This document shows positions 52,847 to 62,385 of a stretch of DNA of 64,000 bases, one piece after another. The stretch is from Shewanella sp. TC10. Its GTDB lineage: Bacteria; Pseudomonadota; Gammaproteobacteria; Enterobacterales; Shewanellaceae. Every line of letters begins with the position of its first letter. Position 1 is the stretch's first letter. The stretch lies in the NCBI RefSeq assembly GCF_009663145.1, contig NZ_VKHR01000005.1, positions 36,300-100,299 of the forward strand, in the 5' to 3' direction. A program made the translations under genes and the position numbers. The notes below the pieces were generated by a model. It searched no databases. It had not been told where the DNA came from and saw nothing but the letters and a program-made list of their open reading frames with translations.

Positions 52847-55411
52847 TCAGGCTTTTTTTACGTTAATGCGAATATGACCATAAAACGCTGATGCGCCACT
52901 CAATCTGTCATATCTATCTGCGATGATGTCGTTGTTTGAACCGCCTCGTGCTTCTTTACCAAACGATTTACTGGCATAGCGACCATATGCCCAATGTCCT
53001 TGGCCAAAACATTTCGCGACAGTGCCAGGTCTCACACCTTCCCAAAGTGCGACAGTACAAGTCAGTTCACCAACAGGGCTAGTAACCACAATGGCATCAC
53101 CGGTTTTTAGTCCCAATTTTTCAGCATCAATTGGGTTAATTTTGGCGGTGTCTTCATTGGCAATATCCCCAGGATCAACATCTTTGAATTCATAGAACCA
53201 TGGCGCATTGGCCGAGCGGCCTTCTTTACTTAAACGAGACTTTTGATCCACCAGCAGTAATGGGTACTGTTTCTCGTCACCAAAGCGGTAAGGATCTTCG
53301 TAATGGGGTACGAATACCTCTTTTCCTCTTGCATGGTAGTCACACGCTTTCATCACTTCATCGACACTAACTTGATGATTTTTCGCATGCTTATTAAGAG
53401 CTTTCTCTAGGGTTTTACTGTAAAACTCAAACTTATGGGTTTCAGTTTTAAATTTACCCCAGCGGCTTTTCAGTTCATAAGGGTGACTATTCCACACGCC
53501 TTTATCAGTAAACTCTTGCCAAGATGTCATGTTGTCGCCATATTTGGCTGCACCGTCAGTCCATAATGGCGAGGTCACGTATTTCACCAACAGCTCACCA
53601 AAGTCTTTCTCGCTTTTCGCTGGCTGCTTAGTTTCTGGGTCCAGTAACTGCTCATTGATATAACGCCAAGGCATATCAAACCCTTTATCAGCTAACTTTT
53701 TAGCTAATAAATATGGGATTTCTGATTCATCATCTTTGGTATTCCATAGACGCTCAATTGATGGCTGCTGTACAGATACTTGATGTACACCGTTACCAAT
53801 TGAATCCAGTACGCCCCACTTTTCAAACATGTGGTGATTTGCTGGCAATACAATGTCAGCAAACCAAGTAAATTCTGAAATGTTAGTGGTGACATGGGCC
53901 ATAAAATCAAGCTGGCTTAGTGCTTCATCCCAACGACGGCCTTCAGGTGAAGAGAAGTTAAAGTTGTTGAAGTAAGCCAACATCACTTTAATGTCATAAG
54001 GATCGGCACTTAACATACCATTTGGCGTGTTACTGGTGACAACGCCGCCACCTGGCTTGCCTTTTTTAAGTGCTGGGAATGCTAAGGTGCCACGTTGATC
54101 AACCTTAGGATGCTTCACGCCTTTTTTAGCAACCTTATCAAGGTAAGGTTTTGAATCAGGGAAAGACTTATTCAATTTAATTTTATTGGCAGGGAATAAA
54201 CCGCCTTTATTATCAATACCACCGAACAGGCCATTTAATGCATGACAAGCAAGTGAAGTATAAGTACCACGGGTATGCATAACCGCACCACGTGATGTCC
54301 ACACTTGTACTGCAGGCGCAGCTTTACCCATATCGCGAGCAATATTAATAATGGTATCTGCAGGAATGTTAGTCACTGACTCTGCCCACTCAGGGGTGTA
54401 ATCTTTTAAGCTAATGTTCCACCAATCAACCACGCCATGGGTATGTAGCTCGTTAAATGCTGCAGTATCGACTTCTTGACCCGCGATGAACTGGTTTTGC
54501 TTATTAGCAAAATCACCCACAAATGGTTTATGCCAAAGGCCTTCAACCAAGGCAACATGAGCAATGGCTAAGGCTAAAACACTGTCTTGTGCAGGCTCAA
54601 TTGGGATCCATTTATGTGCCTTACTGGCTGATACTGATAAGCGAGGATCGACTACCACGACTTTAGCGCTATCTAATGCTGCGCCCCATGTCTTTGAGTA
54701 GTATGAAACTTGACGGTTACTGGCAATAGGGTCAGCACCGAAAGAAAGAATGAATTTGGTATTTTCAACATCGTACTGGTTATAGCCCCAGTTACCATCT
54801 TGATAGTAAGGCCCCATTTTATGGGCTTCTGCACAAATTGAACTGTGAGAGATATTATTCGGTGAACCGATCATCTGAGTAAGATGCTTATACATCAGTT
54901 CATTGATGTGAGAGTAACGTCCACGAAGTAAGGCGTATTTATGAGACTCGTCAGCAGCTCGAAGCGCAAGAATTTTATCAGCAAGTAAATCTAAAGCTTC
55001 ATCCCAAGAGATAGGCTTGAACATTGGATCATGCTCTTTACCTTTCTTTGGGTTGGTGCGGATAAGCGGCGTTTTAACTCTATCTGGATCGTACACTTGC
55101 TGAAGACTTAAATGCTGTCTCGGGCAACTGGCTTCGCCATGTACTTTAGAATTAACATTGCCACGTAGTTTAATGGCTCTGCCATCCATTACGTAAACTT
55201 GCTTTGCACACCAAGAAGTACAACCTTGGCACGTAGTGCCGACCCACTGACCTGTGCCAGTGACGGTATCTTTACTCGGTAACTCTTGTTCAATCCCCTT
55301 CATCACAGGTTCAATTGAACTTGAACTACTACAGCCTATTCCAGATAGAGCTGCGCCAGCTACTGAGGTTTTTAATAACGCTCTTCTACCCGTATCAATT
55401 TTATTGCTCAT
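52847..55411 (-). CDS. arrA: Respiratory arsenate reductase catalytic subunit ArrA
   Basis: Reduces arsenate to arsenite at a molybdenum bis-pterin site during anaerobic respiration. The 854-residue length equals that recalled for Shewanella ANA-3 ArrA. The 4Fe-4S cysteines are C61, C64, C68 and C96. C193 is the Mo ligand, and R165, Y166, H189, S190, K198 and Y210 coincide with the arsenate-site residues recalled from the ArrA structure. The N-terminus has a twin-arginine motif (GRRALLKT) followed by IGC, so lipid modification is conceivable. Forms an operon with arrB. Confidence 0.94.
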   Translation of the reverse strand: MSNKIDTGRRALLKTSVAGAALSGIGCSSSSSIEPVMKGIEQELPSKDTVTGTGQWVGTTCQGCTSWCAKQVYVMDGRAIKLRGNVNSKVHGEASCPRQHLSLQQVYDPDRVKTPLIRTNPKKGKEHDPMFKPISWDEALDLLADKILALRAADESHKYALLRGRYSHINELMYKHLTQMIGSPNNISHSSICAEAHKMGPYYQDGNWGYNQYDVENTKFILSFGADPIASNRQVSYYSKTWGAALDSAKVVVVDPRLSVSASKAHKWIPIEPAQDSVLALAIAHVALVEGLWHKPFVGDFANKQNQFIAGQEVDTAAFNELHTHGVVDWWNISLKDYTPEWAESVTNIPADTIINIARDMGKAAPAVQVWTSRGAVMHTRGTYTSLACHALNGLFGGIDNKGGLFPANKIKLNKSFPDSKPYLDKVAKKGVKHPKVDQRGTLAFPALKKGKPGGGVVTSNTPNGMLSADPYDIKVMLAYFNNFNFSSPEGRRWDEALSQLDFMAHVTTNISEFTWFADIVLPANHHMFEKWGVLDSIGNGVHQVSVQQPSIERLWNTKDDESEIPYLLAKKLADKGFDMPWRYINEQLLDPETKQPAKSEKDFGELLVKYVTSPLWTDGAAKYGDNMTSWQEFTDKGVWNSHPYELKSRWGKFKTETHKFEFYSKTLEKALNKHAKNHQVSVDEVMKACDYHARGKEVFVPHYEDPYRFGDEKQYPLLLVDQKSRLSKEGRSANAPWFYEFKDVDPGDIANEDTAKINPIDAEKLGLKTGDAIVVTSPVGELTCTVALWEGVRPGTVAKCFGQGHWAYGRYASKSFGKEARGGSNNDIIADRYDRLSGASAFYGHIRINVKKA

Positions 55412-55447
55412 CTCAACACCCCTTGAACATCACATACAACCAAACGC

Positions 55448-55467
55448 ATATACACTTAAACGTATAT
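55448..55467. promoter_or_regulatory. Inverted repeat upstream of arrA (possible ArsR operator)
   Basis: ATATAC-N8-GTATAT, 37-56 bp before the arrA start. An overlapping direct repeat, ACGCATATACAC and ACGTATATATAC, is also visible. Assignment to ArsR is inference from location. Confidence 0.35.
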
Positions 55468-55504
55468 ATACATTTGTAAATATTTGTTGGGAAGTTATAT
55501 CTAA

Positions 55505-55518
55505 GGGTGTAGATCACA
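55505..55518. promoter_or_regulatory. CRP-like half-site upstream of arrA
   Basis: On the minus strand it reads TGTGATCTACACC. The left half matches the CRP consensus TGTGATCTA fully; the right half is degenerate. cAMP-CRP is known to be needed for arsenate respiration in Shewanella. Confidence 0.45.
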
Positions 55519-55854
55519 GTTTTAAAATTAATCAATAATAATGCGATCTGGGTAATAAAATGGTAATAATTAACTGAATGTCTTTTTGAAAGTGAGAGCT
55601 AGGTAGTATCAATATTTTAAATGTTTATTATCAGTAATTTAAATATAAAACCATCAATATCCACATCTATTAATGACATCTAAACAAGCTATAAATGATG
55701 GATTAAATCAATATTATTTGTATATAAAACCACCTATTTACTGCTCTACAGCCCAGTAATAATGCAGAAATCGATATATTCCTAAAGGGTTAGTTTGATA
55801 CCGTTATTTGGTTGTAATATGGGTAATTAAAGATTATTTGTATCAATCAAAAAC

Positions 55855-55880
55855 AAAAAATCGCCCTGAGGCGATTTTTT
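55855..55880. terminator. Terminator downstream of the dCMP deaminase gene
   Basis: AAAAAATCGCC-CTGA-GGCGATTTTTT, a perfect symmetrical terminator usable on both strands. Confidence 0.9.
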
Positions 55881-55901
55881 ATTGGATATTTAAATGCTCA
55901 A

Positions 55902-56351
55902 TTAATCATTTTTTAGCGCATCAATAGGGAGCCAATTCACTTTTACACCCGCTTGAAGAAACATATCTTGGCTTATTTTGATTTTATCGCCCCAGCGTGA
56001 CAAAAAGTCTTGGCTTTGCTCTGGACAAAAAACCGCTGTTATCCCAGTTTGAATGATTTTGGCTGCACAGTTAGGGCATGGAAAATGAGTAACCCAGATA
56101 TCACAACCATCTAAGTCTCGCTTCGCAAACAAAATGGCATTTTCTTCTGCGTGCAATGTTTTGAGTAACTTCATATCTCGATCATCGGTTTCTGCGCTAT
56201 CCGAAATTCCGTGAGGATAGCCATTAAATCCCACAGACACGATACGATTATGCTTAGTAATAACAGCGCCGACTTGTGTTGATGGATCTTTACTCCATGA
56301 ACCGACTAGCTCAGCCATCTGAAAGAATCGTTTTGCCCATTTTGAAATCAT
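55902..56351 (-). CDS. Deoxycytidylate deaminase
   Basis: Converts dCMP to dUMP for thymidylate synthesis. The 149-residue protein has the zinc motifs HAEENAI and PCPNCA, and a second histidine/cysteine region near FNGYPHGISD as in ComEB-type dCMP deaminases. Its own promoter and terminator flank it. Confidence 0.92.
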   Translation of the reverse strand: MISKWAKRFFQMAELVGSWSKDPSTQVGAVITKHNRIVSVGFNGYPHGISDSAETDDRDMKLLKTLHAEENAILFAKRDLDGCDIWVTHFPCPNCAAKIIQTGITAVFCPEQSQDFLSRWGDKIKISQDMFLQAGVKVNWLPIDALKND

Positions 56352-56557
56352 AGAGTGTCCCTTTGAGTTACTGTTTCAGTTATCACGACATCGTTCATTC
56401 ATAATACCTAAACTGAGCGCTATTGGCAGCTATTAACAGTGCAATATCATTGATTTGAGTAATCCTCATCTTTGTTGTTCAAATTGACTAGCCATCAGAC
56501 CTAATAAAGCTTAGGATCTTGGTTAAGCACATTTAAGGATTGGAGTACGTAGACATT

Positions 56558-57238
56558 ATGGGTATTAGAGCGATTATCGTAGATACAGCTGGCACCACGA
56601 CTGATCTAGATTTTATTCAAGATGTACTATTCCCGTATTCAAAAAAAGCCATGGGCGATTTTCTTGATAAAAATCAACATAACCCATTAGTTGAATACTG
56701 TATTAGCGACGTTCGTGACCTTGCCCTAGAGCAAGATGCATCTATTGAACGCGTAACGGAAATCCTATCTCTTTGGATTGATGAAGACCGTAAAGCTACA
56801 CCGCTAAAAACCCTTCAGGGTCTTATTTGGAAGCAAGGTTACGCAGCTGGCGAGTTTACTGGGCATATTTACCCAGATTTCATCGATGCGATTCCACGTA
56901 TTGAAGCGGCGAACATTCGCATTTACAGTTTTTCCTCTGGCTCAGCTGAAGCGCAAAAAATGCTGTTCAGCCATAGTGACGCAGGTGACTTAACCCCTAA
57001 ATTCAGTGGCCACTTTGATACTCGTACGGGTAACAAATTAGATAAGCAAGCCTACTGCAATATTCTGAACACCATCAGTTTAAGCCCAAAACAGGTTCTA
57101 TTTGTATCTGATGTCGTAGAAGAATTAAAGGCAGCTGATGCAGCAGGATTACATACTGTCCAGATGGTGCGTTTTGATAATCAGAAAACCGCTAAATTCA
57201 CTCAAATTAGTGATTTTTCAGCACTGAAAATTGATTAA
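56558..57238 (+). CDS. mtnC: Enolase-phosphatase E1-like protein (MtnC)
   Basis: HAD-superfamily enzyme of the methionine salvage pathway, acting on the diketo intermediate. The 226-residue protein begins [16 protein letters not shown], has the helical cap with [13 protein letters not shown], the serine region IYSFSSGS and the final [14 protein letters not shown]. In well-known E1 enzymes the motif is DxEGTT; here the D+2 residue is alanine. The start at 56558 was chosen because its sequence matches the family; a TTG 18 bp upstream is possible. Other mtn genes are not nearby. Confidence 0.88.
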   Translation: MGIRAIIVDTAGTTTDLDFIQDVLFPYSKKAMGDFLDKNQHNPLVEYCISDVRDLALEQDASIERVTEILSLWIDEDRKATPLKTLQGLIWKQGYAAGEFTGHIYPDFIDAIPRIEAANIRIYSFSSGSAEAQKMLFSHSDAGDLTPKFSGHFDTRTGNKLDKQAYCNILNTISLSPKQVLFVSDVVEELKAADAAGLHTVQMVRFDNQKTAKFTQISDFSALKID

Positions 57239-57257
57239 TCAACACCATTAATTTGCA

Positions 57258-57287
57258 TAAAAAAACGACCTTTATGGTCGTTTTTTT
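57258..57287. terminator. Terminator after mtnC
   Basis: AAAAACGACC-TTTAT-GGTCGTTTTT, symmetrical, followed by T residues. Confidence 0.9.
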
Positions 57288-57386
57288 ATGGTCTATTGTG
57301 ACGTTGATAGTGATATCGATAGTGGCATCTAGAATTAAACCTAGAATTAAATTTAGACTGTCATCTAGAGCTAAGCCTTAACCCGA

Positions 57387-58370
57387 CTAGATATCCTCAT
57401 TAAACAGTAGCACCACACTACCCCCACTCAGCGCACTATCAATATTGACCGTGATACCAATTCCTACATTCGTCAGCCAAGACGATAGTGAAGGGGTTTC
57501 AACTATCCAGCCCAAACCCGTTTCGTAATAGTGATAAGTGTTCATCGTTGCTACTGCATCACCCGTTAAATCAATCCGTTTGAATAAAAAACGCATTTCA
57601 TTGCGAAGCTCCATCATTGGCGGAAGTGCATAATGAAAAATAAAAGCATTACTGAAACGACCGACTTTAGGTGAGCCATCTTGCTGCGGGGAGTCGGTGT
57701 CAAACAGTTGCCCAAAAGCATAGTTATAACGACTGATGAATTGCCACTTATTACCCCACAGCGTATCTTGATAGTGCAACTCAATTGTAGGGTCGATCAT
57801 CCAGGCTGCATATGAGGTATTAAATAAGCTGCCATCGAGCTCATCTTGAAAATCAGCAAACTCGCTGCGATAGTCAAAGTCATTTTCATAGCGAATCAAA
57901 TGCGCACCCACACCCAACTGTAACCACCACTTGTCTGATAGCAGATACTTCCAGCGCTGCTCAGCAAACAGTAAATAGCTTTTCTCATCAAGTTTATCAA
58001 CGAGTGTTATATCATCTGATAGCTGTAATGACTGCTTAGAATTGATATAAGAAAATTTTGCAAATGTCGCTCGCTGCCATTCATCTTCTTTACCTTGCCA
58101 GTCACTTTCCCAAGGTACTGAATAAACACTAAGTTCTTTTCTACGCTGTATTGAAGTCTCTGATCCTGCATCGAATCGGTCAAAGCTGACAATATTATTA
58201 GGGTCAAAATTAACGACGCCCAGTGAGATTAAACTTGCATCAGATAACACGATAGCTGAAGCAATATTACCTTTAGCAATATCGCTGATACTTTGCTCAA
58301 TTACAGGTGCCGACATTGAAGCCTTTGCCAGCAACATAGATAAGCCGATAACGATGCTATGACGGATCAT
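57387..58370 (-). CDS. Probable outer-membrane beta-barrel protein of unknown function
   Basis: A 327-residue protein with a signal peptide (ending SMSA) and many amphipathic aromatic strands (WWLQLGVGAHLIRYE, WQFISRYNYAFGQL, AFIFHYALPPM, GIGITVNID). It may belong to the solitary autotransporter-type barrel family found in Vibrio and Shewanella, though this is a guess from length and pattern. Its ATG overlaps the stop of the upstream membrane protein by 4 bp (ATGA), so the two are coupled. Confidence 0.7.
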   Translation of the reverse strand: MIRHSIVIGLSMLLAKASMSAPVIEQSISDIAKGNIASAIVLSDASLISLGVVNFDPNNIVSFDRFDAGSETSIQRRKELSVYSVPWESDWQGKEDEWQRATFAKFSYINSKQSLQLSDDITLVDKLDEKSYLLFAEQRWKYLLSDKWWLQLGVGAHLIRYENDFDYRSEFADFQDELDGSLFNTSYAAWMIDPTIELHYQDTLWGNKWQFISRYNYAFGQLFDTDSPQQDGSPKVGRFSNAFIFHYALPPMMELRNEMRFLFKRIDLTGDAVATMNTYHYYETGLGWIVETPSLSSWLTNVGIGITVNIDSALSGGSVVLLFNEDI

Positions 58371-59629
58371 GACTCCTCTTTAGCAGGAAAAGCCGGTGAC
58401 ACGCATGCTTTCACATCAAATGAATAACCATATCGGCTTTCACCTTCTGCCATGGGCAATACTTGTAAGATCTCATAGTCATTGAGTTCAACAACTTTAC
58501 TATTGGGTTCAGATTCACAACGAGAAAACTGATTGCCCTCAAAATAATAAATAAAATTGGCAATCGTCATTCTGACCATCAAGCGGTAGCTTTCACGGAT
58601 AATATCGTAACGTCGCTCAGCCACTTCATCCGCCCCCACATCCAAACGTGTCACCTCGTGTTGCTGTACTTGTCTAATAGATTGCTGAACCGCATCCTCA
58701 ATCACCTTTTGAGTACTCGCGGCGATATCAGGAGAAGTCACGTCGTTAGCACTCGAAATCACTGGCTCTGGAGCAGGCATTGGCTCAGAAGCGTTAAGGT
58801 TTTCTAAATTCTCAGCAGCTAAAATTGTCTCAACGCCAGTCTCAGACCCTGTCTCAATTTCAGTTTCAGCCTCTACATTAATTTTGGCAACTTTCGCACC
58901 AACGGCTGAGAGCTTCTGCAAACCAGCATCAATATCTTCAGGCTTTTCACCCGTTTCCTCTTCTAACAGTTTGATCATTTTGGCTCTGGGATCACTGGTT
59001 TCAAAGGTGTTTTCAATATCACTTAATAAATACAGATTAGCTAATACCACGTACGCCAATATCATTCGCAGCAATATAGTGCGTTTTCGGTAATGTTCAC
59101 TATTAGTAAAGCGTATTGATTTAACCCCAAGCAAGCTAAGTAGTGGCATCAATAAAAAGTAAATTGGGATGACGGCCTGCAGCAGCATTAGGGCGAGTCC
59201 GCTAACCAGTACGAACCATACTGGCATATAAAGCAGAATAACGAGATTGTGGGTATAGGTTAAATGATCAGCATTAACGCCTGAAACTTCATTAACTACA
59301 GAGGCTGCCCACACCAATGAAAAGTTAGCGATAATGGCGTAAAACAATAGCAGAAATGCTTTACCCGCTAAGCTATGCCAAGTTTTAGTAAACAATGGCC
59401 AAAATTCAATCATCATTGCAATCATGGCAATGACCCCTACCATCGTCACTCCATCAGTGGTAAACATCAAAAGAAAAGCGATGAAATACAACTTTTGCGC
59501 CACGGTCAGCTTACCGATGATGGTCTTAATATAACTGAGTATCACTCGAGGCAAGGCCGATACACTCACAACAGGGCGATAAAGTAATTGCTGTAAACGA
59601 GGGTAATTAAAAGAGTTCAAACCGTGCAT
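58367..59629 (-). CDS. Unknown inner-membrane protein with acidic linker
   Basis: A 420-residue protein with about five hydrophobic helices in the first 210 residues. It then has a glutamate/alanine-rich, low-complexity stretch (about 215-340) and a C-terminal domain of about 90 residues (RYDIIRESYRLMVRMTIANFIYYFEG, RYGYSFDVKACVSP). No family recognised. It is the first gene of a two-gene unit with the barrel protein, suggesting a shared envelope function. Confidence 0.7.
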   Translation of the reverse strand: MHGLNSFNYPRLQQLLYRPVVSVSALPRVILSYIKTIIGKLTVAQKLYFIAFLLMFTTDGVTMVGVIAMIAMMIEFWPLFTKTWHSLAGKAFLLLFYAIIANFSLVWAASVVNEVSGVNADHLTYTHNLVILLYMPVWFVLVSGLALMLLQAVIPIYFLLMPLLSLLGVKSIRFTNSEHYRKRTILLRMILAYVVLANLYLLSDIENTFETSDPRAKMIKLLEEETGEKPEDIDAGLQKLSAVGAKVAKINVEAETEIETGSETGVETILAAENLENLNASEPMPAPEPVISSANDVTSPDIAASTQKVIEDAVQQSIRQVQQHEVTRLDVGADEVAERRYDIIRESYRLMVRMTIANFIYYFEGNQFSRCESEPNSKVVELNDYEILQVLPMAEGESRYGYSFDVKACVSPAFPAKEES

Positions 59630-59775
59630 TCCATAGCAAATGATTGATTAACAATATCAAAACATATTGCCCAATCGATAGCAAAGCATTCCCTACTTGT
59701 TGAAGTCTGATTTGGCTGTTACTCTGGACAAAAAATCAAACAAGCGTTTAATTTTTATCAGGGAGTAAAATTTAT

Positions 59776-60207
59776 ATGGAACAGTTCATCCAGCAGCATT
59801 CAATTATTGCCGAAATACCTGTCGCTTGGGGCGAAATGGACGCCTTAAATCATGTCAATAATGTGGTGTATTTTCGCTACTTTGAAACCGCTAGAATTGA
59901 TTTCTTTAGCCAGATAAACATGATGGATGACTTAGAAAAAACCGCTGTTGGCCCTGTATTAAGTGAAACCCACGCGCGCTATAAGCGACCAGTGACATTC
60001 CCCGATACTTTATTAGTCAGCGTCAATATCAGTGACGTAAAAGAAGATCGCTTTATCATGCATTACCAAATTTTCAGTAAAGCCCAACGAGCTGTGACGA
60101 CCACTGGCACCGCCAATGTGGTGATGTTTAATTTTAAGACAGGCCAAAAAGCCAAGCTGACACCTGAACTACTCGCAGCACTGGAACAGCATAAAGTAGC
60201 CGAATAG
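59776..60207 (+). CDS. Acyl-CoA thioesterase, hotdog fold (YbgC/4HBT-like)
   Basis: A 143-residue protein with the 4HBT motif around WGEMDALNHVNNVVYFRYFE, including the catalytic-type aspartate, and the later hydrophobic strand pattern. Substrate unknown. Convergent with a second hotdog thioesterase at 60284. Confidence 0.88.
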   Translation: MEQFIQQHSIIAEIPVAWGEMDALNHVNNVVYFRYFETARIDFFSQINMMDDLEKTAVGPVLSETHARYKRPVTFPDTLLVSVNISDVKEDRFIMHYQIFSKAQRAVTTTGTANVVMFNFKTGQKAKLTPELLAALEQHKVAE

Positions 60208-60217
60208 CCACTCAATA

Positions 60218-60256
60218 AAAAGCCCTGTATTTTTGCATTCAAAATACAGGGCTTTA
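60218..60256. terminator. Bidirectional terminator between convergent thioesterase genes
   Basis: A long stem of about 15 bp, AAAGCCCTGTATTTT/AAAATACAGGGCTTT, with a short loop. Confidence 0.92.
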
Positions 60257-60283
60257 AAAAGATAAGAAACCTACCTCTATAAT

Positions 60284-60694
60284 TTACTCAATCTCACCGG
60301 TCAGTGCAGCAAGTTGCGCTTTTACTGCATCAGACATAGGTTGGCTTTTTTCAGTTTGGTAGTTGTAATGCACCATGGTGGTTTTGGCCTCTGCAGTTTG
60401 GCGGCCGTTTTGCCAGCAGCTTTGTGCAATCTCGAAACTGCTATTGCCGACACGACTGATATAGGTTTTAACCGTCACTTCTGCGCCGTAAAAGGTTGGT
60501 GCATTAAAGACAATATTAAAGCCTGCAATGATCATGTTCCACTTGGCTAAGTCTTGTCCTGGATTCACTATCTCAAAAATAGGCTCTCGCGCCGCCTCAA
60601 ACCACACAGGAATAACGGTATTATTGATATGACCGAGTGCATCTGTCTCACAAAAACGTGGCGTTAGGGTTAAGCTGAACTGGGTGTCTTCCAT
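60284..60694 (-). CDS. Acyl-CoA thioesterase, hotdog fold (4HBT-like)
   Basis: A 136-residue protein with the motif FCETDALGHINNTVIPVWFE. It is the same family as the gene at 59776 but clearly diverged, so probably an old paralogue or a distinct subtype. Substrate unknown. Confidence 0.88.
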   Translation of the reverse strand: MEDTQFSLTLTPRFCETDALGHINNTVIPVWFEAAREPIFEIVNPGQDLAKWNMIIAGFNIVFNAPTFYGAEVTVKTYISRVGNSSFEIAQSCWQNGRQTAEAKTTMVHYNYQTEKSQPMSDAVKAQLAALTGEIE

Positions 60695-60795
60695 GCTGAC
60701 CTCTTGTTATTATAGATAATATTCATTGCCCACTTAGTTTGAGGGCTTTATAAACTGCCCGCAGTGTAAGTCAGTGTCAGCCTAGGGTCAAAATA

Positions 60796-61584
60796 TTAGA
60801 TTTCATCAAAGAAGTCTTTATTGCGAATGTATTTATGCATGTAATGAAACGCAAATGGTGACACTATCCAACTGAAAAAACTCAGCACAAATCGTTTTAC
60901 CGGTGAGGTATTTTCATAAATTCGCTCATTGTGCAGCCACAACATCTTACCCACATGAAAGAAAATCCCAGGCAATGGCGGCAAAAATGTCACCACATCA
61001 ATGTCACAGCAAATACGATAAGTACGTCGATGCAATAGGTAGGCTTTTTGAAAGCTTTTAAACCCTGGTGATGGTTGGCCAAATGTCACCACGCGTTTAA
61101 TTGAGTTGGGGTACAAACGTTCTAATCTGTCAGCGGCTAAAATCGCCATCGAGCCGCCTGAAGAGTGTCCAGTCAGGGATATTCTTTTACCCGCTACAAT
61201 GAGTGGGTATAACACCATCTGCAATTGAGAAAATAAACTCACATTGGGATCATAATGAGGCGGGATCGGATTGGTTTTCTGCTCTAATAAATAATCATAT
61301 CCGGCATGGACATTATACTTAATATCAGCAAACTGCTTGCTTTTAGGCCAACACTGGCAGTTTATCAGCCACTCGTTCATGGTTTGTGATCCGCGAAATA
61401 CCACTAACACTTCTTTTTTATCTTCACGCCACAAAATACGAGCACAAACGTTGCCCCAACGATTGGCGATCTCACGATAATGTTCAGGGGAAAAACCTAA
61501 TTTCTCTGGTGCAAAGTCAGCGCGGTAAGTCACTTTGCACAAAACAGCATAACGTTCGTATTGATAGCGTTTAAGTTTTTTCAA
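60796..61584 (-). CDS. Lipase class 3 family protein
   Basis: An alpha/beta hydrolase of 262 residues with the nucleophile elbow GHSSGG (serine around residue 141), an upstream oxyanion strand VVFRGSQT, and downstream TFGQPSPG, all typical of Lipase_3. A candidate catalytic aspartate lies in CDIDVVTF, and histidine candidates follow. No signal peptide is visible, so it is probably cytoplasmic or membrane-associated. Substrate unknown. Confidence 0.88.
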   Translation of the reverse strand: MKKLKRYQYERYAVLCKVTYRADFAPEKLGFSPEHYREIANRWGNVCARILWREDKKEVLVVFRGSQTMNEWLINCQCWPKSKQFADIKYNVHAGYDYLLEQKTNPIPPHYDPNVSLFSQLQMVLYPLIVAGKRISLTGHSSGGSMAILAADRLERLYPNSIKRVVTFGQPSPGFKSFQKAYLLHRRTYRICCDIDVVTFLPPLPGIFFHVGKMLWLHNERIYENTSPVKRFVLSFFSWIVSPFAFHYMHKYIRNKDFFDEI

Positions 61585-61668
61585 AAGTAACGGGTTCAGT
61601 TAGGCAAACTGAATTGAGGATAAAGCCCTTTTATGACACTACTGTGATGCTATCTTATGCTTTCGGGA

Positions 61669-62280
61669 TTATCGCTGGTAAGGCTGTCTAATCACTGTTT
61701 TCCAGTTCTCTGGCGCTGCGCGGCGAATATCTGACAAATAGATTTCGTGATGTTTTCCCGCCAATTGATGTCCAGAGGACTCAATAAAGTCATGCACTTT
61801 CGCTACTGTCGGGCCTTCTTCAGAAAAAGGGCCAACATGAAGAATTTGCGCACAGAGCCCTTCACTAAATGATTCATATCGCACTAAATCAATCGCATCC
61901 AATGACTTTTTAAGCTTTACTTGGCTTATTGCCTCTAACACTAAGTCTTTATCGACAAGTTCTGGCTGCATGATCATCATAGTCCATTGCCAATTGTGTT
62001 TATTGTCATTAATAAAATCACTCATGTCATCGGCCCACCACAAGCCTTCAAGGGGTAACACTCCGTAATCAAGCCCTGTCTCACCTTTTTTAATCATGAA
62101 CTTGATGGTGTAAGCGACAGAATATAACGCTTCAATGGCTTGCTGATATTGCACACTCCCAGGCTCGCCTTTTCCATCGACCATTAAGTAATTCATTAAA
62201 GGCACATCAAGGCTAACCACTTGCTTTTTAGAGGGTAAATACAGATTTTCAAGCTGTTTTTTATAATCAATTTTAGACAT
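61669..62280 (-). CDS. GyrI-like small-molecule-binding domain protein
   Basis: A stand-alone protein of about 203 residues with the GyrI/AraC effector-binding pattern: LMNYLMVDGKGEPGS, LPLEGLWWAD, CAQILHVGPFSEEGPTVAKVHDFI and KHHEIYLSDIRR. The start at MSKIDYKK has AGAG upstream; the longer version begins with TTG. Similar proteins bind diverse hydrophobic compounds or act as hydrolases; role unknown. Confidence 0.88.
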   Translation of the reverse strand: MSKIDYKKQLENLYLPSKKQVVSLDVPLMNYLMVDGKGEPGSVQYQQAIEALYSVAYTIKFMIKKGETGLDYGVLPLEGLWWADDMSDFINDNKHNWQWTMMIMQPELVDKDLVLEAISQVKLKKSLDAIDLVRYESFSEGLCAQILHVGPFSEEGPTVAKVHDFIESSGHQLAGKHHEIYLSDIRRAAPENWKTVIRQPYQR

Positions 62281-62347
62281 CAGCAACTCTTTATTTTATA
62301 CAAAAATCGAATGACTTATTTGACACTTTAACGTCATTCGAGCCCAT

Positions 62348-62374
62348 AAAAAAGGACACCATAAGGTGCCCTTT
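62348..62374 (-). terminator. Terminator of the acyl-CoA ligase gene
   Basis: On the minus strand AAAGGGCACC/GGTGTCCTTT (one G-T pair), TTAT loop, followed by T residues. Confidence 0.85.
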
Positions 62375-62385
62375 CATCTGCGGAT

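Larger units (their letters stand above)
55412..55901. other. Intergenic region upstream of arrA
   Basis: About 490 AT-rich bp without a gene. It holds the candidate arr operator (55448-55467), a CRP half-site (55505-55518) and the dCMP deaminase terminator (55855-55880). The part between is low in recognisable signals. Confidence 0.6.

Noticed and set aside
57330..57353. Direct repeat CTAGAATTAAA twice near the end of the mtnC downstream region
   Set aside because: Only two short AT-rich copies with no clear boundary or function.
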